Origin: Bog-159 sp963818855 | Lineage (GTDB): Bacteria; Acidobacteriota; Terriglobia; Bryobacterales; Bryobacteraceae | DNA length: 64,000 nt | Direction: 5' to 3' | NCBI GenBank assembly: GCA_963818855.1 | Contig: CAWFUH010000016.1 | Location: 62,001-126,000, forward strand | Shown: positions 14,552 to 23,181 of the stretch, piece after piece | How the letters are laid out: each line of letters begins with the position of its first letter | Position numbering within the stretch: the first letter of the stretch is position 1 | Position numbers and translations under genes: made by a program | Notes under the pieces: model-generated | Seen by the model: the letters and a program-made list of their open reading frames with translations, nothing else | Told to the model about the DNA's origin: nothing | Databases searched by the model: none

Positions 14552-15817
14552 TTAGCCCGCCGAGCGCCGCTCCCACTGCACGGAGTGGTCGGAGGTGACC
14601 GCACGCGTCTCGGCCGGCGAGTCGGTGCGAAAGTACGACCATGGGCCGGGTATCCATGGATAGCGCTCCATAACGGTCTCGTCGACCTCGACACCCAATC
14701 CCGGCGCGTGCGGCACGACCAGATCGCCGTGATCGATTTCCAGCGGTTCTTTCAGGATTTCGGCCGCGAGTGGAAAAGGATACATCCCCTCGCGCGCCGG
14801 CGCATGGCCGCGCGCCGGTACGGAGTAACAAGGATACTCCAGCCATTCCACGACGGTCTCCGGCCAGCAGATGCCGAGATGCGCAGCGGCGATCACCTCC
14901 AGCGCGGTACCCCAGCTATGGAAGGCGAATCCCAGCCCGGCGCGGGCGATGCCGCTGAGCAGGCGCCGGCCCATGGCGAATCCACCCTGGCAGCAGACGT
15001 CCATCTGCACATAATCGACAGATCCGCGCAGGATCAGATCCTGATAGCGCTCTTCGCTCGGTTCATGCTCGCCGCTGGCCAGCGGCAGGTAGTCTTTCTC
15101 TTTCAGCCGCAGGTAGGCCTCATGATCGTCGGGCGGCAGCGGCTCTTCAAGCCACGCTACATGGTAATCGGACATCTCGCGCGCCAACTGTGCGACGGTT
15201 TCGAAGCTGTAGCTGCGATCGCCCATGCGCCACCAGGTGTGCGCGTCGACCATCAGATCGAAGTCGGAGCCGACGGCGCGGCGCATTTGCCGCACGGTCT
15301 CCAGGTCCGCCTCGGGACCGCCCCCCGGACGCATTTTGTAAGCGCGAAAACCCAGGTCCGCGATGGCCGCCGCCTCGGCTGCGTACCGTTCGGGCGGCAT
15401 ATACATCCCGGCACTGCCATATAGCCGAATAACGCTGCGCACGCGGCCGCCGAGCAACTCGGAAAGCGGCAGGCCGGCGGCCTTGGCGCAAAGGTCGAAA
15501 AGGCCCACTTCCACGGCGCAGTATGCCTTAAGGGCGGCGGCATCCGGCGCAGTCCGATCTATGAACTGGATACGCAGCGCGTCCGGATCGGCCAGCGTCC
15601 GGCCTTCGAGAAACGGTGACACTACGTTTTCGATGATCTCCTGGACATGCGGGCTGCCCGGCCCTGGCGCATATCCCACCAGGCCGTTGTCGGATGCGAT
15701 GCGGATCAGCATCGCGTCGCGTTTGAGGATGGTCCGCTCGCCGCCATAGAACGGCAGCCGCACCGGTTCGGGGAACGGATAGGACAACAGGAAGGATTGG
15801 ACGCTGGAAATGATCAT
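14552..15817 (-). CDS. Mandelate racemase/muconate lactonizing enzyme family protein
   Basis: Enolase-superfamily enzyme, probably a sugar-acid dehydratase or racemase; the substrate is not deducible. 421 residues from ATG at 15817. A longer frame to 15910 runs into a twin-hairpin repeat and is rejected. N-terminal capping domain about 1-125. In the barrel, YKMRPGG supplies a Lys, MVDAHTWW the first metal Asp, WLEEPLPPDD and ASGEHEPSE the two metal Glu, and FAFHSWG a His base. An extended -10 (TGCTATCCT) lies 15 nt upstream. Confidence 0.85.
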   Translation of the reverse strand: MIISSVQSFLLSYPFPEPVRLPFYGGERTILKRDAMLIRIASDNGLVGYAPGPGSPHVQEIIENVVSPFLEGRTLADPDALRIQFIDRTAPDAAALKAYCAVEVGLFDLCAKAAGLPLSELLGGRVRSVIRLYGSAGMYMPPERYAAEAAAIADLGFRAYKMRPGGGPEADLETVRQMRRAVGSDFDLMVDAHTWWRMGDRSYSFETVAQLAREMSDYHVAWLEEPLPPDDHEAYLRLKEKDYLPLASGEHEPSEERYQDLILRGSVDYVQMDVCCQGGFAMGRRLLSGIARAGLGFAFHSWGTALEVIAAAHLGICWPETVVEWLEYPCYSVPARGHAPAREGMYPFPLAAEILKEPLEIDHGDLVVPHAPGLGVEVDETVMERYPWIPGPWSYFRTDSPAETRAVTSDHSVQWERRSAG

Positions 15818-15869
15818 CGATTCCAGCACATTAGGATAGCAGGTGCGCAGGGAGGGCGGTTCGGTGGTG

Positions 15870-15910
15870 CGGGTCTGGAGACCCGCTGCAGACCTGGAGG
15901 TCTGCCCCAC
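15870..15910 (-). repeat. Twin-hairpin element
   Basis: Plus-strand reading: CGGGTCTggAGACCCG, then GCAGACCTggAGGTCTGC, then CCCAC. Same plan as 19946-19987 with different stem bases. Confidence 0.8.
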
Positions 15911-15952
15911 AGAGCAGCATTACAGGTCTGAACTTTCTAACTTGTGGCCGCG

Positions 15953-15958
15953 TATGAT
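15953..15958 (+). promoter_or_regulatory. -10 box TATGAT, 6 nt before start
   Basis: TATGAT-N6-ATG; supports ATG 15965 over the GTG at 15944 and suggests a leaderless mRNA. Confidence 0.45.
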
Positions 15959-15964
15959 TGTGAC

Positions 15965-16897
15965 ATGGCTCCCGCCCCGGTGGCTCCTCTGCACATTGAC
16001 TCCGTCATCAAGCGCTTTGGCGATCTGACTGCCGTGGCGGGCGTGTCGCTAGAAGTCACAGAGCGCGCTTGCCTGGGGCTGATCGGCCCGAATGGCGCCG
16101 GGAAATCCACGCTTATCCGCAGCATCGCCGGGCGCGTTCTGCCCGATTCGGGCAGCATTCTGGTTTTCGGTCATCCGGCCGGATCCGCGGCTGCGCGCGC
16201 GGAACTGGGATGGGTGCCCCAGGAACTGGCGCTCTATCCGCTGCTCACGTGCCGGGAAAACCTGGAAGCCTTCGGGCGCTACCAGGGGCTGCGCGGCAAA
16301 GCTCTGCGCGATGGGATCGCCTGGTGCCTGGAATGGGCCGCGCTCGCCGACCGGGCCGGCGCCGTCGTGAAAACGCTTTCGGGCGGCATGCGTCGTCGTC
16401 TGAACATGGCGGCGGGACTGGTCCATCGCCCGCGCATTGTGCTGCTCGACGAGCCTACCGTGGGCGTCGATCCGCAATCGCGCAACCGGATATTCGATAT
16501 GGTCTCGGAACTGCGCGGCCAGGGCGCCACCATCATCTACACGACGCACTACATGGAAGAGGCCGAACGGCTCTGCGATGCGATCGCCATCATCGATCAC
16601 GGCCTCGTAATCGCGCAGGGCGCTAAAGAAGAACTGGTGGAGCGGACCTTCGGCCGCCGCAGCGACGTGCTGATGCGTTTTGCCGCCAGCGTCGAAAATG
16701 CCGCGGCGTGGGCGGTGGCGCATGGCGGCACGCTGGATGCGGGCGTCGCGCATTTCACCGTAGCGCAGCCCACGGATATCGCCGCGCTGCTGGATGCGGC
16801 ATCCCGCGACGGCCTGGAGGTGATCGACGTGGTTTTGCGCCGCCCCAATCTCGAATCTGTCTTTCTGCAACTCACCGGAAGGGATCTACGCCAATGA
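15965..16897 (+). CDS. ABC-2 type exporter, ATP-binding subunit
   Basis: 310-residue ATPase of a drug/polysaccharide-type exporter (DrrA/CcmA/YhhJ-like). Walker A GPNGAGKS near residue 38, Q-loop VPQELALYPLLTCREN, signature LSGGMRRRLNMAAGL, Walker B IVLLDEPTVGVDP and H-loop TTHYMEEAE are intact. The C-terminal 80 residues after the ATPase core are typical of this subfamily. The stop overlaps the permease start (ATGA), so the pair forms one operon. The exported substrate is unknown. Confidence 0.93.
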   Translation: MAPAPVAPLHIDSVIKRFGDLTAVAGVSLEVTERACLGLIGPNGAGKSTLIRSIAGRVLPDSGSILVFGHPAGSAAARAELGWVPQELALYPLLTCRENLEAFGRYQGLRGKALRDGIAWCLEWAALADRAGAVVKTLSGGMRRRLNMAAGLVHRPRIVLLDEPTVGVDPQSRNRIFDMVSELRGQGATIIYTTHYMEEAERLCDAIAIIDHGLVIAQGAKEELVERTFGRRSDVLMRFAASVENAAAWAVAHGGTLDAGVAHFTVAQPTDIAALLDAASRDGLEVIDVVLRRPNLESVFLQLTGRDLRQ

Positions 16898-18177
16898 TTG
16901 CCGCCATTGTACGCAACGCCTTTCGCTCGCTGCGGCGCGACCGCGGCGCGATGATCCTCTCGTTCGTCCTGCCGATCGCGTTCTTCAGCATCTTCGGCGT
17001 AATCTTCGGCGGCATGGGCGGCGGCAGCACGCCGCGCGTCAGTGTGCTGGTGGTCGACGAAGACCACAGCGCCGCGTCCGAGCGTCTGGTGAATGCTTTG
17101 CTGCAGGAGCCATCGCTCGACGCCCGCACCCATGCCAAAACGAAAAAAGGCGAACCTGTTCCAGCAGATTACACGGCGGCGACCGCCGAAACCGCGGTGA
17201 AACAGGGTGAGGCTCCCGCGGCCCTGATTATTCCCAAAGGATTCGGCGCGCATCCCATCGCCTTCGGTCCGGGCAGCGATAGCGCTCCCATCCGGCTGCT
17301 ACACGATAGTTCCGATCCCGTAGCTGCCCAAGTGGTCGCGGGAATGCTGCAAAAGACGGTGATGACGTCCATGCCGGATAGCATGGCCAGGATGGGTATG
17401 CAGTATCTGGAGCGGGCCAGCGGCGGGCTTACGCCGGAGCAGCGCGCGCGCATCGATGCTTCGATCTCGCGGATACCCAGCGCCGCTGCGCAGAGTGGTC
17501 CACGAAAGGATAACGCTCAGAATACTGGACTGGTGCCGCTCGAAGTGCGCGATGTAGTGGGCGAGAAAAAACAGAACTCCATGATTTCGTTTTACGCCGC
17601 CGGGATCGGCGTGATGTTCCTGCTGTTCACCGCCAGCGCGGCGGGCGGCAGTCTGCTGGACGAGGCGGAAAGCGGCGCACTCGACCGGATCTTAAGCGCG
17701 CGCGTGAGCATGACTACGCTGCTGGCCGGCAAAATGGCCTATAGCGCGCTGCTGGCCTCGGCTCAGCTCACGCTTATGTTTCTGTGGGGCGCGGCGGTGT
17801 TTCATCTGGATCTGTTCACCCACATCCCCGGCTTCATTGTAATGACCGCGGCCACCTCCTTCGCGGTAGCTTCGTTTGGCGTGTTGCTGGCCAGCGTCTC
17901 GCATACGCGCGCGCAGGCGGGGGCGATCTCCACGCTGATCATTCTGACTATGTCGGCGATCGGCGGCAGCATGTTTCCGCGCTACTTCATGCCGGAAGCC
18001 ATGCAGAAGGTGGGACTGCTGACGTTCAATGCGTGGGCCATCGACGGCTACACCAAGGTCTTCTGGCGCGATGAACCCATTCTGCACCTGGCGCCCCAGG
18101 TGGGCGTGCTGATTGGCGCGGGCCTGGTGTTGTTTTTCGTGGCGCGCCGGTTCGCGCGGCGTTGGGAGTATGCGTAG
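16894..18177 (+). CDS. ABC-2 type exporter, permease subunit
   Basis: 427 residues. One N-terminal transmembrane helix (MILSFVLPIAFFSIFGVIFGG) is followed by a large extracytoplasmic domain of about 190 residues, then five helices between about 230 and 420, with AGGSLLDEAESGALDRILS at the coupling-helix position, as in ABC2_membrane_3 proteins. Translationally coupled to the ATPase by a 4-bp overlap. Together they would form a homodimeric or heteromeric efflux pump. Confidence 0.92.
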   Translation: MIAAIVRNAFRSLRRDRGAMILSFVLPIAFFSIFGVIFGGMGGGSTPRVSVLVVDEDHSAASERLVNALLQEPSLDARTHAKTKKGEPVPADYTAATAETAVKQGEAPAALIIPKGFGAHPIAFGPGSDSAPIRLLHDSSDPVAAQVVAGMLQKTVMTSMPDSMARMGMQYLERASGGLTPEQRARIDASISRIPSAAAQSGPRKDNAQNTGLVPLEVRDVVGEKKQNSMISFYAAGIGVMFLLFTASAAGGSLLDEAESGALDRILSARVSMTTLLAGKMAYSALLASAQLTLMFLWGAAVFHLDLFTHIPGFIVMTAATSFAVASFGVLLASVSHTRAQAGAISTLIILTMSAIGGSMFPRYFMPEAMQKVGLLTFNAWAIDGYTKVFWRDEPILHLAPQVGVLIGAGLVLFFVARRFARRWEYA

Positions 18178-18195
18178 CTGCCGAACTTCGCTGCA

Positions 18196-18230
18196 GCGGG
18201 GCTCAAGCCCCGCCTGAAGCCTGCCCTCCA
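18196..18230 (+). repeat. Intergenic palindromic repeat (GCGGGGCT type)
   Basis: GCGGGGCTcaAGCCCCGC followed by CTGAAGCCTGCCCTCCA; a diverged member of the family at 28034 and 35334. Confidence 0.7.
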
Positions 18231-18280
18231 TAGGCCGCCTACACTGCAGAGAATTGGAACTGGTGCAATACAACAAGTGA

Positions 18281-18286
18281 TACACT
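18281..18286 (+). promoter_or_regulatory. -10 box TACACT, 6 nt before start
   Basis: TACACT-N6-GTG; no Shine-Dalgarno; leaderless pattern. Confidence 0.45.
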
Positions 18287-18292
18287 CGCAGG

Positions 18293-19933
18293 GTGCTGCT
18301 GCTTGCCTTCTTTCTCTTTGCCGCCAGCCCTTATGACCTGGTGATCCAACACGGCCGGATTATCGACGGCACCGGCTCGCCCTGGTACTCCGGAGACATC
18401 GGCATCCGGCAGGGAAAGATCGCCGCCATCGGCAATCTGGCGGGCGCCGCGGCCAAGAGCCGCATCGATGCGCGCGGCATGGTGGTGGCGCCGGGATTCA
18501 TCGACATGCTCGGCCAGTCTGAGTTGACTATCCTGGTGAATCCGCATCTGCCTTCAAAAATCTATCAGGGAATTACGACCGAAATCACCGGCGAAGGTTC
18601 GTCGGTGGCGCCGGTCAGCGCAGCCATGCTCGAGGCCGATCGCGTGGGATACGAGCATTACGGAATACATCCCGATTGGCATACGTTCCGCGACTACTTC
18701 GCGCGCCTGGAGAAGCAGGGCATGGGCATCAACCTGGCGAGCTACGTGGGTGCGACACAGGTGCGCCGCATGGTGCTGGGCGACGACGACCGCGCGCCCA
18801 ACGCGGCGGAGCTGGAGCGCATGAAGGCCCTGGTGCGGGAGGCCATGCGAGACGGCGCGGTGGGCGTATCGACGTCGCTGCAATACGCGCCGGCACCCTA
18901 CGCGAAGACCGAAGAGCTGATCGCGCTGGCGGCGGAAGCGGCCAACTTTGGCGGCATCTACGCCACGCACATGCGCAGCGAAGCCGACGCCATTATCCCG
19001 GCGATCGATGAGGCCATCCTGATCGGGCGTGAGGCGCGCATTCCGGTGGAGATCTGGCATCTGAAGACCGCCGGCAAATCGAACTGGGGACGCATGCCGG
19101 AGGTGCTCGCGCACATACAGCAGGCGCGCGATTCCGGCGTGGACATCACCGCGGATACGTACGCCTATCCGGCGGGCTTCAACACGTTTTCGGCAATTAT
19201 CCCGCCGTGGGCGCACGATGGCGGCGATGCCAAGCTGATCGAGCGGTTGAAGGATCCGGCCATGCGCGCGCGCATTCGCAAGGAGATGGAGACGCCGGGC
19301 GGCAATTGGGAAAACGAATGGCAGGAAGTGACCGGTCCGGAGTCCTTTCTGGTAGGTGCGGTGGCGAATCCCAAGCTGCTTCCCTTGCAGGGTAAGACCA
19401 TCGCGGAGATCGCTAAGATCTGGGGCAAAGATCCTTTCGACACCATCTTCGATCTGTTGATTGAAGACCAGGCTTTCACCAACGTGGCGATTTTCATGAT
19501 GTCGGAGCCGGACATCGCGCTGGCGCTGCAACAGCCGTGGGTTTCGATTTGCAACGACTCGCAGGGTACCGCCCCCGACGGGCTGCTGGGGAAGGAACAT
19601 CCGCATCCGCGGGCTTACGGCACGTTCCCGCGCATCCTGCGCAAGTATGTGCGGGAGGAGAAGAAGCTGACATTGCCCGATGCCATTCGCAAGTTCAGCG
19701 CCCTGCCCGCGCAGCGCATGCGGCTGGTGGACCGCGGGGTTTTGAAAGAGGGCATGTGGGCGGATGTGGTGGTTTTCGATCCGGAGAAGATTCGGGACGT
19801 GGCCACGTTTGAGAATCCGAATCAGCTATCGGAGGGCATGCAATTCGTGCTGGTGAACGGCGTGCCGGTGGTAGAAGAAGGCAGGATGACGAATGCGCTG
19901 CCGGGGAAGGTGCTGCGCGGGGCTGGACGGTGA
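18293..19933 (+). CDS. Amidohydrolase, N-acyl-D-amino-acid deacylase family
   Basis: 546 residues with a short signal-like N-terminus (MLLLAFFLFAASP), so possibly periplasmic. The fold is that of D-aminoacylase-like amidohydrolases: an N-terminal beta part with DLVIQHGRIIDGTG, a barrel, and a C-terminal ADVVVFDPEKI strand. The usual metal motif FIDxHxH is replaced by FIDMLGQSE, and the Cys of the D-aminoacylase GNCG motif by Glu (TGEGSS). Later His ligands (YATHMRSEAD, EIWHLKTAGK) and Asp (CNDSQG) are present, so a one-metal variant is likely. Substrate unknown. Confidence 0.85.
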   Translation: MLLLAFFLFAASPYDLVIQHGRIIDGTGSPWYSGDIGIRQGKIAAIGNLAGAAAKSRIDARGMVVAPGFIDMLGQSELTILVNPHLPSKIYQGITTEITGEGSSVAPVSAAMLEADRVGYEHYGIHPDWHTFRDYFARLEKQGMGINLASYVGATQVRRMVLGDDDRAPNAAELERMKALVREAMRDGAVGVSTSLQYAPAPYAKTEELIALAAEAANFGGIYATHMRSEADAIIPAIDEAILIGREARIPVEIWHLKTAGKSNWGRMPEVLAHIQQARDSGVDITADTYAYPAGFNTFSAIIPPWAHDGGDAKLIERLKDPAMRARIRKEMETPGGNWENEWQEVTGPESFLVGAVANPKLLPLQGKTIAEIAKIWGKDPFDTIFDLLIEDQAFTNVAIFMMSEPDIALALQQPWVSICNDSQGTAPDGLLGKEHPHPRAYGTFPRILRKYVREEKKLTLPDAIRKFSALPAQRMRLVDRGVLKEGMWADVVVFDPEKIRDVATFENPNQLSEGMQFVLVNGVPVVEEGRMTNALPGKVLRGAGR

Positions 19934-19945
19934 CAGATGCGGCTG

Positions 19946-19987
19946 GCGGGTCTGGAGACCCGCCGCAGGACTGGAGTCCTGCCCCAC
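19946..19987 (+). repeat. Twin-hairpin element
   Basis: GCGGGTCTggAGACCCGC then GCAGGACTggAGTCCTGC then CCCAC, between two convergent genes. Confidence 0.8.
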
Positions 19988-19992
19988 TTGAC

Positions 19993-20334
19993 CTACCCTA
20001 AATTGCCACAGTAGATGTAAGCCCACGCGCTGATCGTGCGGCCGTGGTCTAAGGTGACGCTCACAACCTGCCGCTCAAACTCGCAGCCTTCGTAGGCGTC
20101 CAGCCGCGGCAATGTTGCAGCGGGATCATGCAAGAGATAGACCTCACCGCGGACCCAGGCATCGTGATCTTCACGGACCGTCATACCTGGATAACCATCG
20201 AGTTGGAAGAGTAAGCCGGGCGTGCGGCCGCCATCTACGAAATCGGATTGGGATTGCAGGAATTTCGACCATTCCGTGCCGGCCGCGGCGCGCAACGTGC
20301 CGTATACGAAAAGGTACTCGCACTTGGGCATCAC
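19993..20334 (-). CDS. Gamma-glutamylcyclotransferase-like (AIG2/GGCT fold)
   Basis: 113 residues with the family opening YLFVYGTLR (substrate-binding YGTL), the turn GYPGM, and the catalytic-acid region LDAYEGCEFERQ. Enzymes of this fold release 5-oxoproline from gamma-glutamyl compounds; the exact substrate is not evident. It abuts the upstream membrane protein gene and is probably co-transcribed with it. Confidence 0.85.
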   Translation of the reverse strand: MMPKCEYLFVYGTLRAAAGTEWSKFLQSQSDFVDGGRTPGLLFQLDGYPGMTVREDHDAWVRGEVYLLHDPAATLPRLDAYEGCEFERQVVSVTLDHGRTISAWAYIYCGNLG

Positions 20335-21900
20335 TTACTCTTTCTCTTCCAGGCGGCCTTGCTCCTGGTTCCAGATGAAGCGGCGGCCCGCAACGGCCGC
20401 CAGGTGCACGCGCGCGGCCGGCTGACCCGAGTTCATCTGCACGCATTCCGCGAATCCGTTTGACAAAAAGTACGCGCCATCGAGCCGATTGGGCAAGCCG
20501 CTGACGAACACCGGCCGCGCATCTTTCGCCAACTCTTGTCCCAGCGCGCGGCAAACCGCGGCCGCCGTTTCCGGAGTGGTACGCCACGGACGCAGATTGT
20601 GTTCGAGCGCCGCGAGATTGAAGGCGATTAGTACGGCGGCCATCGCGAGAGCGGGTTTGCTGCGCGCGGTCCGTTCCAAAATCGCGGCCCACAGAATAGC
20701 CAGTCCGGCAACGGGAAGGTAAAGCACGCGTGCGCCGGCGAAGTCCAGCTGGAACATGAGGAGCTGTTGGACCGGAATGACCGCGGCGAATATGAACGCC
20801 AGGCCCGCCCACAGACCCGCCCGCGAGGCACAGGAGCGGATCGCGTAGGTCAACAGCATGGCGATGAAAGCAACCGCGGCCGCAACGAGCCACCATTCAA
20901 CCGGCGTGGACCAGTTGACGGGGAACAGCAGGAAAGCCCACTGCCGAAACAGAACTGCTTCCAAAGTGTGCAGCGGCCGCAAAGGCCAGACGGCGTGATA
21001 GCCGCCGATGCCGCCGATCGCCCACCAACGGTATGCGAAGAGAATCGCACAAATGCAGAATAGCGTCAGGCAGGCCGCAGCGGCGCGCCGCCATTCCGCC
21101 CGCGGCACAAGCGGCAACAGTGCGACCGGCAGGAAAGGCAGACAGAATGCCGATTCCTTCGTGTATACCGCGAGCGCAGTACAAACGGTCAATGGAAGGA
21201 ACCAGAGACGCCGCCCGGTGCGCGCATATTCCATGGCCGCCAGCAGCGCGCACAAGGCAAGGAAGGCGGCCTGCAGGTCGAAGCGCGCATCCACCCAGGC
21301 GACGGTTTCCGCGCGGGACCCGTGCACGGCGAAGAGCAACGCGGCCGGGCACGCCGCAACACGGGTGAACCCGCAGCGGCGCAGCAGCAGATACATCAGG
21401 CAGCTATTGGCAGCGTGCGCGACCAGGTTCCATACATGCCAGCGCACGGCATGGCTGCCTGCCCAATGGAAGTCGAGCCAGTAAAAGGCGAATCCTATGG
21501 GACGAAAGAAGAGTGGGTGCCCGTCGGGGACCGGTTTGAAAAGACCGGCGAGCGCGCTCCAGGTGGTGTAGGACATCTGTAGAATGTGGCCATAGTCGTC
21601 GTAGACGAAAGGCGATCGCAGGTTGGGTGAAAATGCCACTGCCACGGCCCCGGCGAGAACTGTTAGATCCAACCAGAGACGTCCGGCTGGCTGAGTGGCT
21701 GCGGCCGCACGCTGCGCCCTGATCAGAATCAGCAGCACGAACGCGACCGCCACCACGGAGGCGGCATTTACGGGAGAGTTTACGGAGACCAGCGCGGAGT
21801 GAAAAGGTCCGGCCAGCAGCCGGATGGCGAGCAAGGTTGCAGCCGCCGCCATCAGGGAGAAGAGTGCCAGGAAAAGGACGTCGCGCCGATTACGCTTCAC
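20335..21900 (-). CDS. GT-C type membrane protein, putative glycosyltransferase
   Basis: About 521 residues from GTG at 21900, which overlaps the end of the metallophosphatase gene; a longer frame to 21966 is less likely. About a dozen transmembrane helices. The first periplasmic loop contains FVYDDYGHI, resembling the acidic DD motif of GT-C/TMTC-like transferases using polyprenyl-phosphate sugars. The C-terminal 100 residues are soluble. Donor and acceptor are unknown; a general envelope glycosylation role is inferred from fold and neighbours. Confidence 0.65.
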   Translation of the reverse strand: MKRNRRDVLFLALFSLMAAAATLLAIRLLAGPFHSALVSVNSPVNAASVVAVAFVLLILIRAQRAAAATQPAGRLWLDLTVLAGAVAVAFSPNLRSPFVYDDYGHILQMSYTTWSALAGLFKPVPDGHPLFFRPIGFAFYWLDFHWAGSHAVRWHVWNLVAHAANSCLMYLLLRRCGFTRVAACPAALLFAVHGSRAETVAWVDARFDLQAAFLALCALLAAMEYARTGRRLWFLPLTVCTALAVYTKESAFCLPFLPVALLPLVPRAEWRRAAAACLTLFCICAILFAYRWWAIGGIGGYHAVWPLRPLHTLEAVLFRQWAFLLFPVNWSTPVEWWLVAAAVAFIAMLLTYAIRSCASRAGLWAGLAFIFAAVIPVQQLLMFQLDFAGARVLYLPVAGLAILWAAILERTARSKPALAMAAVLIAFNLAALEHNLRPWRTTPETAAAVCRALGQELAKDARPVFVSGLPNRLDGAYFLSNGFAECVQMNSGQPAARVHLAAVAGRRFIWNQEQGRLEEKE

Positions 21901-23092
21901 TGACCAGCTCGTACACGGTGATCTCCGGCGGCGCGCCGATGCGGATGGGCACGCCGATGGTCCCAATGCCGCGATTCACATAAAGCTGTCCACCTGGCTT
22001 TTGGAACCAGCCTTCCACGTAGGGGGTCACCAGCCGGCTGGGCGCAATCTCGGGACTGACGAATTCCAGGGCTACCTGGCCGCCGTGCGTGTGTCCGGCG
22101 AGGCTCAGTCCGATGCCTAACTCCGCCGCGCGATCGAACGTGTCCGGGTTGTGGCTCATCAGAATGTTCGCTGTCTCCGGCGAGACCAGCCTCTCGACGT
22201 CTTCGAGATACACGCGAACAAAGTTTTCATGGCCGGGCACCATGTGGCGGCGGGTTTCGAAATCGACGCCGATCAGGTTGAACGATTCTGCTTGAACGGA
22301 GATTGGCACACGCTCCTGGCGCAGAATTCGAATGCCCACTTGTTGAAACATGCGCGTGATGGAATCCTCGGTATGCGACCAGGCTTCGTGGTTGCCCAGG
22401 CAGCCGAAGATGCCGAATGGCGCGTGCAGGCCGGTCAGCGCATTCACCACGGCATGCTGCGTGGAAGGGTCCCAAGTGACGAAGTCGCCGGTCAGCGCGA
22501 TCAAATCCGGCTTCAGTTCGTTGGTGATGCGCACGTACTTGCGGATTTCCTGCTCGCTCATGAAGGGGCCGATGTGAATATCGGAAAGCTGGGCGATACG
22601 GAAACCGGTGAAGGCCTTGGGGAGGCGTGCCAGGCGGATGCGCTGTTGCGTGGTTTGGAGATTCAGCCGGCCGTAGAATAATCCGTATGCTCCGGCGACG
22701 AACGGCGCGGCGACCACGGCGGTGGCGGTGCTTTCGAGAAATTGTCGGCGGCCCGGCGAGCGTAACGCGATTTTGGATCGGGCCGCGCGGCGGACGGGCC
22801 ACATCAGGATAGCAAGGAAAAAACCGACCAGCGAACAAACGACCCAGCAGGCAAAGGGCGCGGCGATCAATGCGTCATACCAGGTCAAATGCGTGGGACT
22901 GGTGCGGGGTGAGAAGACTACGTTGAGAAGGAATAGCGCCAGGTAGACGGCCAGGATTGCGGCTGTCAGCAGTATGCGCTTCCGCCGGCTTTTCGCGGCC
23001 CGTTTTACCAGGGCACGCGCGCGCAGATACCAGTAGATCTGGCTGGCTGCGAATACGGCCATTGCGATACTTAAGATGACCCGGAAGGACAT
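21890..23092 (-). CDS. Membrane-anchored metallophosphoesterase (YkuE/YaeI-like)
   Basis: 400 residues. Two or three N-terminal transmembrane segments (1-110) precede a segment with RRQFLESTATAV that resembles a Tat motif, then a calcineurin-like domain from about 150: QLSDIHIG, LTGDFV, LGNHE, MSHNPD and AGHTHGG supply the dinuclear metal ligands. Relatives hydrolyse UDP-sugars or lipid phosphates; the substrate here is unknown. First gene of a minus-strand run with the GT-C and cyclotransferase genes. Confidence 0.88.
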   Translation of the reverse strand: MSFRVILSIAMAVFAASQIYWYLRARALVKRAAKSRRKRILLTAAILAVYLALFLLNVVFSPRTSPTHLTWYDALIAAPFACWVVCSLVGFFLAILMWPVRRAARSKIALRSPGRRQFLESTATAVVAAPFVAGAYGLFYGRLNLQTTQQRIRLARLPKAFTGFRIAQLSDIHIGPFMSEQEIRKYVRITNELKPDLIALTGDFVTWDPSTQHAVVNALTGLHAPFGIFGCLGNHEAWSHTEDSITRMFQQVGIRILRQERVPISVQAESFNLIGVDFETRRHMVPGHENFVRVYLEDVERLVSPETANILMSHNPDTFDRAAELGIGLSLAGHTHGGQVALEFVSPEIAPSRLVTPYVEGWFQKPGGQLYVNRGIGTIGVPIRIGAPPEITVYELVSEA

Positions 23093-23135
23093 CCGACCCT
23101 CTGCGCGTTATTATGGCATACGCCGTGAAAATGGA

Positions 23136-23178
23136 GCGGGACGTGGACGTCCCGCGCAGGCGTGGACGCCTGCCCCAC
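23136..23178 (+). repeat. Twin-hairpin element
   Basis: GCGGGACGTggACGTCCCGC then GCAGGCGTggACGCCTGC then CCCAC; the same 43 bp recur at 59364-59406. Confidence 0.85.
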
Positions 23179-23181
23179 AGA

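Noticed and set aside
13872..14846. A 324-codon minus-strand frame overlapping yhhQ and the end of the enolase-superfamily gene.
   Set aside because: It is a different frame of two well-supported genes, Arg/Gly-rich and without motifs.
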